NCBI GenBank assembly: GCA_937967665.1
Contig: CALBSZ010000137.1
Location: 1 to 6,850 of the forward strand
Length of the DNA: 6,850 nucleotides
Source: an uncultured Planctomycetaceae bacterium
GTDB lineage: Bacteria > Planctomycetota > Planctomycetia > Pirellulales > Pirellulaceae
Direction of reading: 5' to 3'
The position numbers and the translations under genes were made by a program. The notes beneath the pieces were generated by a model. The model did no database searches. It saw nothing but the letters and a program-made list of their open reading frames with translations, and was not told the DNA's origin. Below, piece by piece: positions 1 to 6,731 of this stretch (position 1 is the stretch's first letter; each line of letters starts with the position of its first letter).

Positions 1-1605
1 GAATGTGGCCGGAAAAATCGTGGTCACATCTTTTAAGGCCTGCTTGTGATCCCGCATTCCAGTGTGACCCGATGCGGCGAGGATCGGCGCACCGGCATGT
101 AGTCCTTCGAGGGGTGCGGGGCGTTTCTTGTCCCTGCGGAGTTGAAGCTGGACGCTGTTTTCGTAAGCGCGTCTGTCCCAGACTCGCTGCCGGTCCGGGA
201 CGGACCGGCCTACGTGGCGACTAGCGAGTTTGCATTGGAGTTCCAAGCGATCGTCCTTCGTGAACGCTTCACGTGGGATGCGAATCTCCAATACAGCCGG
301 TGCCGCGAGGACGAGATCGTCAGCGCCGGATCCGGTTCCGAAGGGAAGTGCGGATAGGTAGTCCGCAGGATGCTCGGCAAGTAGCGTCCGCAGTGATTTC
401 GTTTCCGCCTCATTTTTGGCGTTGGTGACGATCGCCCGACAGATCACGACGTCGTTCTTGTTGCCGTCCCCGGCATCTCCCACCAGCAGCCAGCAGACGA
501 CATCGTCGCCCTGTTCGGGCAGTTTGTCGACAAGTAAGTGTTGTTCTTGCCGTATTTCCGGAAACGCCTCATGCAGTTTCTGCCACGGTTGGATCCGATC
601 TCGATACAGCGAGTCGAGTATCCGAGACGCTTTTCTTTCGTCATCGGCTGGCAGTGAGGTCCAGGCTTGGCGCGTTTCTTCAAGTAGGCGAGTCTGTCCC
701 AGACTCGCAGTTCTCGCTCCCGGTCTCAGAGAGACCGGACTACGTGATTCCAGCACCGACAAGACCTGTCGCAGATAGACTGCGTTGACGCCCGCCTCGG
801 CGGCCAGCATTTCCAGCGAAAGGCCATTCGGGTTGTGAAATCGGAAACGATAAGCTGCCTTCAGCGTATCAAGAATGTCAGGCGACTTTCGCTCATAGAA
901 ATCCCGGATACGTTGTTCCGCCCAAGCATAACGGTCCTCTGGCCGCCTGAGCGGACGGTCGGCGAACGTCAAACCGCTTGGAGTCAACATCGCGCGATCG
1001 GCGATGTCCTTGGCGGCTTGCAGGTACTTCTGCATCAGGCTGGCGGATAACTGCACCTGCCCGTCACCGGCATTGGTGAATCCTTCGCCCGCCGCGGACT
1101 CGCTAGGGAAGATATCGGCCGGCCGCAAATCGACGCCGGTCAGATCGCGGATGCTGCGATTGTATTCATCCTTGGTCAGGCGCCGCATTGCGACACGGCC
1201 AGGATCGCCAGCATTGCGTCTGGCATATTCAGTGAGCAATCGGCTGATTTGTGAAACGATCTGCTCACGCTCAGCCGGCGAAGGCTGCTTTTCATCACGC
1301 GGCGGCATCTCTTCTTGGCGCAGGGCCACCACGATGCGTTGCCATTTGCGAACGTTGGCCGCACGTAGGCGAGTCTGTCCCAGACTCGTTCCCGGTCCGA
1401 GACGGACCGGGCTACGTGACAATCCCACCAGGTCCAAATCCGCCTCGCGCGTTTCCGCGTCGTGGCACTTCTGGCAGTACGAGTTCACGAACTGCGATAT
1501 GCGATCATCCGTCGGACCGTCCGCTATCGCCAGCTCGAGCGCCGGAAGCGTGAACGTCACGACGAACATCGCTAGTACGGATTTCGGATTCATGGCCTGA
1601 ATCAT
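1..1605 (-). CDS. Exported planctomycete cytochrome c, DUF1587 family (3' end outside the window)
   Basis: Open from ATG at 1605 to the window edge: 535 codons seen and no stop. It starts with a hydrophobic signal peptide (about residues 5-28, ending near LAIADG). A heme c motif CQKCH follows at residues 44-48, with a likely distal Met ligand in EEMPP (Met100). A DUF1587-like block covers about 140-195 (MRRLTKDEYNRSIRDLTGVDLRP, then GEGFTNAGD and MQKYL). After it come a helix-rich middle and a beta-rich region. Family members often continue with DUF1592/1588/1585 domains, which would lie off the left edge. The role is inferred as a periplasmic or surface heme protein; the substrate is unknown. 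The ATG at 1605 overlaps the stop of the preceding gene (ATGA), which suggests translational coupling. A second in-frame ATG at 1593 is possible but lacks a Shine-Dalgarno. Oddly, three copies of a palindromic repeat are translated within it, at residues about 63-81, 287-307 and 464-481. Family assignment is confident; the biochemical role is not. Confidence 0.88.
   Translation of the reverse strand, partial: MIQAMNPKSVLAMFVVTFTLPALELAIADGPTDDRISQFVNSYCQKCHDAETREADLDLVGLSRSPVRLGPGTSLGQTRLRAANVRKWQRIVVALRQEEMPPRDEKQPSPAEREQIVSQISRLLTEYARRNAGDPGRVAMRRLTKDEYNRSIRDLTGVDLRPADIFPSESAAGEGFTNAGDGQVQLSASLMQKYLQAAKDIADRAMLTPSGLTFADRPLRRPEDRYAWAEQRIRDFYERKSPDILDTLKAAYRFRFHNPNGLSLEMLAAEAGVNAVYLRQVLSVLESRSPVSLRPGARTASLGQTRLLEETRQAWTSLPADDERKASRILDSLYRDRIQPWQKLHEAFPEIRQEQHLLVDKLPEQGDDVVCWLLVGDAGDGNKNDVVICRAIVTNAKNEAETKSLRTLLAEHPADYLSALPFGTGSGADDLVLAAPAVLEIRIPREAFTKDDRLELQCKLASRHVGRSVPDRQRVWDRRAYENSVQLQLRRDKKRPAPLEGLHAGAPILAASGHTGMRDHKQALKDVTTIFPATF
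162..216. repeat. Palindromic element copy A (in-frame insert, shifted frame)
   Basis: Most diverged copy at the left end and inner hairpin I. It keeps the core GTCTGTCCCAGAC, but hairpin I is shortened by a C/T mismatch. Hairpin II is a perfect 9-bp stem, GCCGGTCCG (189-197) and CGGACCGGC (201-209), with a GGA loop. The right end carries CTACGTG (210-216); the left end has CGTAAG instead of CGTAGG, so the outer stem is weakened. It is translated on the minus strand as RHVGRSVPDRQRVWDRR, a different reading frame from copies B and C, yet the host gene stays open. Confidence 0.88.
684..746. repeat. Palindromic element copy B (in-frame insert)
   Basis: Longest copy. GTAGGCGAGTCTGTCCCAGACTCG is intact and holds hairpin I (7-bp stem GAGTCTG/CAGACTC, TCC loop). 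A few extra bases follow before hairpin II, CCGGTCTC (720-727) and GAGACCGG (731-738), with an AGA loop. Two positions of this stem differ from copies A and C, and both partners change so pairing is kept. The right end is CTACGTG (740-746); the left flank CAAGTAG has one mismatch to it. It is translated as SRSPVSLRP...SLGQTRL in the same frame as copy C. Confidence 0.9.
1362..1418. repeat. Palindromic element copy C (most perfect copy, in-frame insert)
   Basis: A 57-bp element with perfect 7-bp terminal inverted repeats CACGTAG (1362-1368) and CTACGTG (1412-1418). Inside are hairpin I, GAGTCTG (1371-1377)/CAGACTC (1381-1387) with a TCC loop, and hairpin II, CCCGGTCCG (1391-1399)/CGGACCGGG (1403-1411) with an AGA loop. 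The whole can fold as a three-stem cruciform. On the minus strand it is translated as SRSPVRLGPGTSLGQTRLR, inserted between the heme motif CQKCH and the MPP motif of the host cytochrome domain. Being the most symmetrical copy, it is probably closest to the active or ancestral form (inference). Confidence 0.93.
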
Positions 1606-4600
1606 CGTTCTTTCGTCTCACCGCGACGGAACACCGGATGATTCGGATCGCCGCGCGATTCAATATAGGCCAGCAAGTCGAGCACCTGTTGTTTGTCGAA
1701 GCCGCCGAGCGCTCCCTTAGGCATGGCGGAGACCTCGGAGAGTTTCACTTCTTCGATTTCGTTCTTGGCGATGGTAATCGGAGCACGCCGGGAGAGCGGA
1801 TCCTCCGTGAGGCGAACTTCTATTTCATTCTCGGAGTCGACGAACCCAGAATGTAGTTTGCCGCTGACGGTCGTGATCGTGCGTGCCTTGAACTTGTCGT
1901 CGATGCGACGGGAGGGCTCGATGGTATGGGTGAGTAGTTCGAGTCCTCGCATTTTGGCGTCCAGCTTGGACAAGTCTGGTCCGAGTTGGCCTCCTTTGCC
2001 TTGGCCCACCTGGTGACAGGAGAAACAGGACCCGCCCAAGAATGCCAACTTGCCAGCAGCAAAAGAGCGGCCGCGCAAGGGGCGGGCCAGTTCGTCGTGG
2101 AAGTCATCGACCTTCCATTGACGACCGGTCCGCGCCGAGGGAGGTTGAATTTGGCTGACCAACGCGACGGCCTGCGAATTCTTGTCAGCCAGGGCCTTCA
2201 TGAACAGCAGCAGTGAATCAATCTGTTCTTCCTCCAGCACCCCAGCGTAAATGGGCATGCCCGCTTCACCATTGACGGCACCCTGGGCGACCTTGGCGGC
2301 TGGATCCAAGATCGACTCTCGCAGATAGGCTTCGTCGGCCCGTACGGACTTGTCGCTTTTCACGAGCCTGCGCTGTGAACCATACAGGCCGAGCCAACTG
2401 GGACCGTTTTTGCCTTCGTTGGTCCCGTCAACGGAATGACAACCGACGCAGCCGAGCCGGGTGTAATACTGTGCGCCCCGTTCAATCGTCGGTTCGACGG
2501 TTGGCCGCTCGACCAGCGGCACGTCTTTCAAGTCGAGATCGACCTGATTGTCACGAAACTCCTGCTTGGTCAAATTCACGGATCGAAGTCGGTGCGCCGT
2601 CAGATACGATTGATGCCGAATCGGCGTACCGTCTTGGGCGGCGATGTTATAGCCGATCTCGATCTGCATCACTTCGCGCATGTCTGGAATGCCGAGGAAT
2701 ACGGACCGCCCGTCGCGAGACAATTTCGCCGAGGCGACGGGGAGGGTTTCGGTGCCCTTCTCCCCATCGAGCCGATAGTAAGCAGAGCCATAACTGCCGC
2801 TCCGCTGGTAGTTCCAGCGACGAATCTTGAATGAATCCGGACCAGCCAGAGAGGCCTCATTGAGCGGCACGTCGAACCGCAGCAAGATTCCCCGCTTGGC
2901 GGCACGCACGGTCGTGGGAATGGTCCAGGTGGCGTCCGAGTTATGGCGGATGCGCCCCAGAAAGGTCGGCTCCCTAGCGCCCGTACCCCAGATCTTGAAG
3001 CCGGCGACGTACAGCAACCCATCGGCCGGATTCATGGCGCCATTGAGCAGCGGTGCGTTTAGTGTCAGATTCAACGCGGTTGCACCGCCTTGAATCACGC
3101 CTTCGCCGATATCCGGGTGAATCTGCAGCAATTTGGGTTGATGGTACGAAAGCAGGATTGGCGCGTCATTAAGCGGGCCAAGTTTTGCATCCCGGGTCCA
3201 GACGATTGAAGTGGACGAGGCGCAGACCTGATGGGGAATCCATGTCAGTGGTGGCGTGATCGCGCGATCCTTGTCGGCCGGGCCGTTCGGAAAGCCGTAA
3301 AACCCACCTTGCTCGATGAAGTGAACCGGCGTAGAAGGCACCCAGTTGCCTTGCTGGTCGCTGACGGCGATTTGACCCGTCAACGGATCGTAGCCGAGCA
3401 ACGGCTGGCGAAATCCGTGTGCGATCAATTTGACCTCTTTCCCATCGGGCGAGACGCGCAGAATAGAACTGAAAGTCTTTTGTTGCCCTGGCTTGCAGAT
3501 GACAAAACCCCCGTCCTTGTCCAATCTCATGGCCGAAGCGTATTCCCGAGTTTCGGAGGTCTGGTCGATCCGGGAGCAGAACATTTCGTGGTAGTCGGCT
3601 TCGCCGTTTTTGTCCCGGTCATGCAGTCGCCACAGGCCGTTGCGATCGAATACAAAGATCTCTTCATCGCGGATGCCGATGCTCAGCGGCTCGTGAAGTC
3701 CGGAGGTAAAGCGCGTCCAGGTGACTTCCGTCGCCCCGGGCCGCAACCCGTCGGCTAGCCACACGTCGCCGTCAAAAGTGACCAACGCCGCTCGGCCGTC
3801 TGTGAAGAAGTCAACGGCGGCAGCGCGCACGCCCCGCCCATACGGATTCTCCAGCGGCAGCGGGATTTGTTCCAGGTTGAGAGCGTGCTCATTCTGAACT
3901 GTTGGCAGCGGGATTGTGACGGCCTCTGGCCAGCGTCTTTTCTTGACGGTGATTCGCTTCGGTTCGGGAAGCATTTCTTCCTTAAAGATGATCGCAACTG
4001 CTTCCTCCTTCTCCGAAGGATCGATGCAGCAGACGAGATGGCCTTCAATCGTTACGAGGGATGCCGGGCCGTGACAGGAAAACTGATCAGCGCTGGCGCC
4101 TTTGGCAACGACGATGTACAGCGGCTCTCGGTGGGAGCCGATCTTCAGGTCGCGAATGAGTCCTTCCTTCTCCAGCGAGAACCGTTCCGCGATCCGTACG
4201 GAACCTCCAATCTCATAGTGAATGGTCGCGCGCTGGGAAAACTCCACACCAAGAAACCGTGCGTGATTGGGGTCTATGCCGCCATTGACGACCTTCTCTT
4301 CGGGAGGCAGCTTCGGCCGCGGATCGGTAAACTGGGGCTCGCTTGTCCCCACGCCGGCGTAGATTCCATTCTCCAGCCAGGCCCGTCCAGCAGGTTTGGG
4401 GCCAGCAGTGCCGCCGCCGACTTTATTGCCTCCGTACGGATAGCTGTTGACCGCCATGCCGGCGCCTTGAAAAGGAAGGTTGTTGGCCTTCCAGACACAC
4501 GCCACGCGCAACAAGTCCACGTCGTACGCCAGGTAACAATCTGCCCCCAGGGGAAACACCAGCGCTCGCGGCGTCAAGTTGTCCTTGCTACCGCCGGCGC

Positions 4601-4751
4601 GGGCATCGACCACCGTGGAAAAGAACGGAAAGTTCGGTTCGATCCACTCGTGCCACGGCCAAGACTTTGCGGGTTTGGCGCCCGCCATCGGAGCCCAACC
4701 TAGAACGGCAATGAGGACGAGTAGCGGAAGCGTGAAATGGATTCTGCTCAT
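1602..4751 (-). CDS. Exported DUF6797-like/beta-propeller/double cytochrome c protein with Pirellula-type heme-binding domain
   Basis: 1049 aa. The chosen ATG (4751) starts a clear signal peptide, MSRIHFTLPLLVLIAVLGWAPMAGA, and lies 14 bp after the upstream stop. An ATG at 4820 is in frame but would overlap the upstream gene and bury the signal. Residues about 28-290 resemble the planctomycete DUF6797 region (name from memory). Residues about 310-620 look like a six-bladed sugar-dehydrogenase-type propeller, with GGFYGFP at 482-488 and a complete EF-hand-like calcium loop DRDKNGEADYHE at 378-389. A first cytochrome c has CVGCH (768-772) and probable axial Met832. A second has CFSCH (909-913) and probable Met1010 and matches the C-terminal Pirellula/Verrucomicrobium heme-binding domain (TIGR02603 type). 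It is probably a periplasmic redox protein passing electrons from a propeller-bound substrate through two hemes. Neither substrate nor PQQ binding can be shown. It is the middle gene of the leftward cluster. Confidence 0.9.
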   Translation of the reverse strand: MSRIHFTLPLLVLIAVLGWAPMAGAKPAKSWPWHEWIEPNFPFFSTVVDARAGGSKDNLTPRALVFPLGADCYLAYDVDLLRVACVWKANNLPFQGAGMAVNSYPYGGNKVGGGTAGPKPAGRAWLENGIYAGVGTSEPQFTDPRPKLPPEEKVVNGGIDPNHARFLGVEFSQRATIHYEIGGSVRIAERFSLEKEGLIRDLKIGSHREPLYIVVAKGASADQFSCHGPASLVTIEGHLVCCIDPSEKEEAVAIIFKEEMLPEPKRITVKKRRWPEAVTIPLPTVQNEHALNLEQIPLPLENPYGRGVRAAAVDFFTDGRAALVTFDGDVWLADGLRPGATEVTWTRFTSGLHEPLSIGIRDEEIFVFDRNGLWRLHDRDKNGEADYHEMFCSRIDQTSETREYASAMRLDKDGGFVICKPGQQKTFSSILRVSPDGKEVKLIAHGFRQPLLGYDPLTGQIAVSDQQGNWVPSTPVHFIEQGGFYGFPNGPADKDRAITPPLTWIPHQVCASSTSIVWTRDAKLGPLNDAPILLSYHQPKLLQIHPDIGEGVIQGGATALNLTLNAPLLNGAMNPADGLLYVAGFKIWGTGAREPTFLGRIRHNSDATWTIPTTVRAAKRGILLRFDVPLNEASLAGPDSFKIRRWNYQRSGSYGSAYYRLDGEKGTETLPVASAKLSRDGRSVFLGIPDMREVMQIEIGYNIAAQDGTPIRHQSYLTAHRLRSVNLTKQEFRDNQVDLDLKDVPLVERPTVEPTIERGAQYYTRLGCVGCHSVDGTNEGKNGPSWLGLYGSQRRLVKSDKSVRADEAYLRESILDPAAKVAQGAVNGEAGMPIYAGVLEEEQIDSLLLFMKALADKNSQAVALVSQIQPPSARTGRQWKVDDFHDELARPLRGRSFAAGKLAFLGGSCFSCHQVGQGKGGQLGPDLSKLDAKMRGLELLTHTIEPSRRIDDKFKARTITTVSGKLHSGFVDSENEIEVRLTEDPLSRRAPITIAKNEIEEVKLSEVSAMPKGALGGFDKQQVLDLLAYIESRGDPNHPVFRRGETKER

Positions 4752-4765
4752 AATTGCGTGAGATG

Positions 4766-5443
4766 CTATTTGTCTTTGGACGCTGTGTACACGGTTGCGG
4801 TCAGCTTGATGTTGTCCCAAAGGCTGGTGTCGTCAAAACTCCCGATGCCGATCTGGCCCCAGGTGAAATCCTTGTCGGTGGCCTGCATGTGTGGCTTGGT
4901 CATGTCGTCGAACCAAGCCGTGATCGTTCCAGCTTTCGCATCGCGGACGACCTTGATGTGATGCCACTGACCCGGGTTCCAGGGCGTCTCCTTGTTGAGC
5001 GGCTGGTCAAACGACTTCCGCGGACTGTCCTTTACTTTGAGAATGCGACCTGATGTGCCGTCGACCTTGCTGCCAAAGTGGATGTAATAGAAGTTGTTGC
5101 CGTCCTGGTAACCAAACGCAAAGCACACGTCCTGGTGGCCGCCCTTTTTGAATTTCTTCACGTCTGCCTCGAAGGTGAAATCAGTGACGCGAGCATCCTT
5201 CAAGAGCGCCAAATTCATCGGCGCTCGATGCTTGCCAGGATATGTGCCGGCGTGGGCGAACTGATGAAAACTCTGGCCCTTGTCCGACTTCTCGACGCGC
5301 CACGTCTGTTTCTTTTCCTGATTGAGCGGCTCCCACCGTTCGGCTCCGCTTTCGAAGTCATCGGTGAAAGTGATCGTGTCGTCGGCTTGCAAGGGACCAA
5401 CGCCAAAGCACAGGCCAAGTAGCAAGAATAAGCGAATGTTCAT
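4766..5443 (-). CDS. Exported concanavalin A-like jelly-roll protein (DUF1080-like / LamG-like)
   Basis: 225 aa. A signal peptide, MNIRLFLLLGLCFGVGPLQA, precedes a mature start at about DD. The mature part is beta-rich: FTDDFESGAERWEPL, FTFEADVKKF, FAFGYQDGNNFYYIHFG, PGQWHHIKVVRDAKAGTITAWFDD and GQIGIGSFDDTSLWDNIKL. This order of strands and the closing W-D-N-I-K segment are typical of the DUF1080 (3-keto-disaccharide hydrolase) and LamG superfamily. These proteins bind or cleave glycans outside the cell, but no catalytic residues can be assigned here, so it may be only a binding protein. It is the first gene of the leftward cluster and would be transcribed from the divergent intergenic region. 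Upstream bases show only a weak AGAG as ribosome-binding site. The fold is fairly sure, the function uncertain. Confidence 0.85.
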   Translation of the reverse strand: MNIRLFLLLGLCFGVGPLQADDTITFTDDFESGAERWEPLNQEKKQTWRVEKSDKGQSFHQFAHAGTYPGKHRAPMNLALLKDARVTDFTFEADVKKFKKGGHQDVCFAFGYQDGNNFYYIHFGSKVDGTSGRILKVKDSPRKSFDQPLNKETPWNPGQWHHIKVVRDAKAGTITAWFDDMTKPHMQATDKDFTWGQIGIGSFDDTSLWDNIKLTATVYTASKDK

Positions 5444-5666
5444 TGGTGGCGATTCTCTAAAGAATGGAAAAGGCGGCGACGCAGGAACACGGCAAGAGGG
5501 AGCTCAATGCGTGGTGGATCGTGATGATGTCCTTGGTAAACAATCGACTAGTCAGTTTCCGGTTCCTTCTGCGTGGTGCATGCATCAGAAGTCGTTTATA
5601 TTAAATCATAATGCGCGGCCGTTTTGAAGTTTTCCGCCGTGAAGATCGCGCCAGGAGCGAAGTGAC
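5444..5666. promoter_or_regulatory. Divergent intergenic region with probable promoters for both clusters
   Basis: 223 bp between the divergent starts and no convincing gene. The only AT-rich stretch is about 5591-5612, with TATATT (5597-5602) and CATAAT (5607-5612) as rightward -10-like sequences. Its complement carries TATGAT-like sequence, which could serve the leftward genes. No clear -35 at proper spacing was found. Two short perfect palindromes lie upstream, GACTAGTC (5546-5553) and TGCATGCA (5577-5584), possible but unproven operator half-sites. The region is called a promoter by position; the exact elements are guesses. Confidence 0.45.
5653..5657 (+). promoter_or_regulatory. Shine-Dalgarno AGGAG supporting a GTG start
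   Basis: AGGAG ends 9 nt before the GTG at 5667. It settles the start of the diheme peroxidase, since the first residues after this GTG form a signal peptide and no ATG nearby in that frame offers an alternative. The minus-strand genes show no comparable site. Confidence 0.75.
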
Positions 5667-6698
5667 GTGTTGCGAAGCATCTTACTGCTGAAAAAAGCCC
5701 TGCTGACGCTGTTGCTGTGTGGTTCGGCAACCGCGCAGGACGATGATGCATTGACAAGCGGGGTGCCGATGGCTCCCTTGCAAGCCGTTGCCAATCCTGC
5801 ATCACAAGCCGAGGTTGAGTTGGGACGGGAATTGTTCTTTGACGTCCGCCTGTCTCGCACCGATCGCGTATCGTGTGCGAACTGTCACGATCCCGAGAAG
5901 GGGTTCAGCAATGGGCAGCGGCTGGCCAAAGGCGTCGATGGTCGGGAAGGAAAGCGGCATGTTCCGAGTTTGATCAACGTCGGCTACATCCGGACTCTAT
6001 TCTGGGAGGGCCGAGCCGCTGACTTGCAACAACAGGCGCTGCTGCCGATTCAGAACAAGGCAGAAATGGACATGCCACTGGAAGTCCTGGAGAAAAAGCT
6101 GAACGGGATCGCCGACTACAAGCGGCGATTCGAGCAGGTCTACGGCGGCTCAGTTACCGCCGATCGCGTCGCTGCCGCGCTGGCCGCATATCAGCGGAGC
6201 ATCGTTTCCAATGACACTCCCTTCGACCACTACTTGCGCGGGGACCGTGAGAGTCTGTCTGCAAGTTCAAAACGCGGAATGAAACTATTCTTCGGCCAGG
6301 CAAGCTGCTCGCGCTGTCACACCGGTGCCCAGTTGACAGACAACAAGTTTCATAACATCGGTGCCGGCGACCCTGCTGACACCGGACGTAGAGCCGTCAC
6401 GCGCCGCAGGGAAGACCATGGGGCGTTTCGCACGCCACAGTTGCGTGAAGTGGCACATACGGCCCCGTACATGCATGATGGCAGCTTCCAAACGCTGAAA
6501 GAAGTCGTCCAGCATTACAACTTTGGGGGCGTGACCGACCATGAAAACAATCACCGCGATGAATTACTCGAGGTGTTATACCTGGGCGAAGACCAGGTCG
6601 ATGACCTGATATCATTTTTGACTGAAGGGCTTTCTTCGAACGGAAATGATTTGTCTCGCGGCAAACCGCAGACGCCAGCGCGCGCGTCGAAACGTTAG
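5667..6698 (+). CDS. Exported diheme cytochrome c peroxidase / MauG-family protein
   Basis: 343 aa, GTG start with a good Shine-Dalgarno. The signal peptide spans about residues 4-23 (LLTLLLCGSATAQ). The first heme site is CANCH (70-74) after LGRELFFDVRLSRTDRVS; the second is CSRCH (214-218). Family hallmarks are FWEGRA, NVGYI, HNIG, the FRTPQLREVAHTAPYMHDGSF block (about 254-274) and LISFLTEGL at the end. Members reduce hydrogen peroxide in the periplasm with electrons from cytochromes or a small donor; MauG-type members instead oxidise a protein side chain. The two cannot be told apart from these motifs. The C-terminal tail after LTEGL (about 25 residues, basic and Pro-rich) looks unstructured. 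It starts the rightward cluster, divergent from the two large cytochrome genes, so a joint role in periplasmic redox chemistry is plausible. Confidence 0.95.
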   Translation: MLRSILLLKKALLTLLLCGSATAQDDDALTSGVPMAPLQAVANPASQAEVELGRELFFDVRLSRTDRVSCANCHDPEKGFSNGQRLAKGVDGREGKRHVPSLINVGYIRTLFWEGRAADLQQQALLPIQNKAEMDMPLEVLEKKLNGIADYKRRFEQVYGGSVTADRVAAALAAYQRSIVSNDTPFDHYLRGDRESLSASSKRGMKLFFGQASCSRCHTGAQLTDNKFHNIGAGDPADTGRRAVTRRREDHGAFRTPQLREVAHTAPYMHDGSFQTLKEVVQHYNFGGVTDHENNHRDELLEVLYLGEDQVDDLISFLTEGLSSNGNDLSRGKPQTPARASKR

Positions 6699-6719
6699 AT
6701 AGCCGCGGACAAAACCCAC

Positions 6720-6724
6720 AAGGA
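6720..6724 (+). promoter_or_regulatory. Shine-Dalgarno AAGGA before the last gene
   Basis: AAGGA ends 7 nt before ATG at 6732 and supports that start. It lies in the 33-bp gap after the peroxidase stop. No terminator hairpin is seen in this gap, so the two genes are probably cotranscribed. Confidence 0.65.
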
Positions 6725-6731
6725 CAATCTC

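Noticed and set aside
1362..1418. tRNA-like gene suggested by the three-stem fold
   Set aside because: There is no anticodon arm of proper size, no T-loop or D-loop consensus and no CCA end; the copies are repeats within a coding gene.
162..1418. CRISPR array from the three repeats
   Set aside because: Spacing between copies is about 470 and 620 bp, the intervening sequence is conserved protein-coding, and no cas genes are visible.
1004..1600. A 198-codon open frame on the plus strand through copy C of the repeat
   Set aside because: It is antisense to the DUF1587 cytochrome, whose minus-strand frame has a signal peptide, a heme motif and family blocks. The plus-strand product looks like no known family.
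3258..3269. Perfect 12-bp palindrome GATCGCGCGATC
   Set aside because: It lies mid-gene in the large cytochrome protein, and a similar ATCGCGCGAT occurs near 990 in another gene; codon choice in GC-rich DNA explains both.
3867..4703. A 278-codon open frame on the plus strand
   Set aside because: It lies entirely antisense to the 1049-aa cytochrome/propeller gene, shows no signal peptide or recognisable domain, and is expected in GC-rich sequence opposite a real gene.
4752..4820. N-terminal extension of the large cytochrome protein to ATG at 4820
   Set aside because: It would overlap the upstream gene by about 55 bp and place 23 polar residues before an obvious signal peptide; the ATG at 4751 fits better.
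6251..6262. GAGTCTGTC inside the peroxidase gene as a fourth repeat copy
   Set aside because: Only about nine bases match; the other hairpin arm, the second hairpin and the ends are absent.
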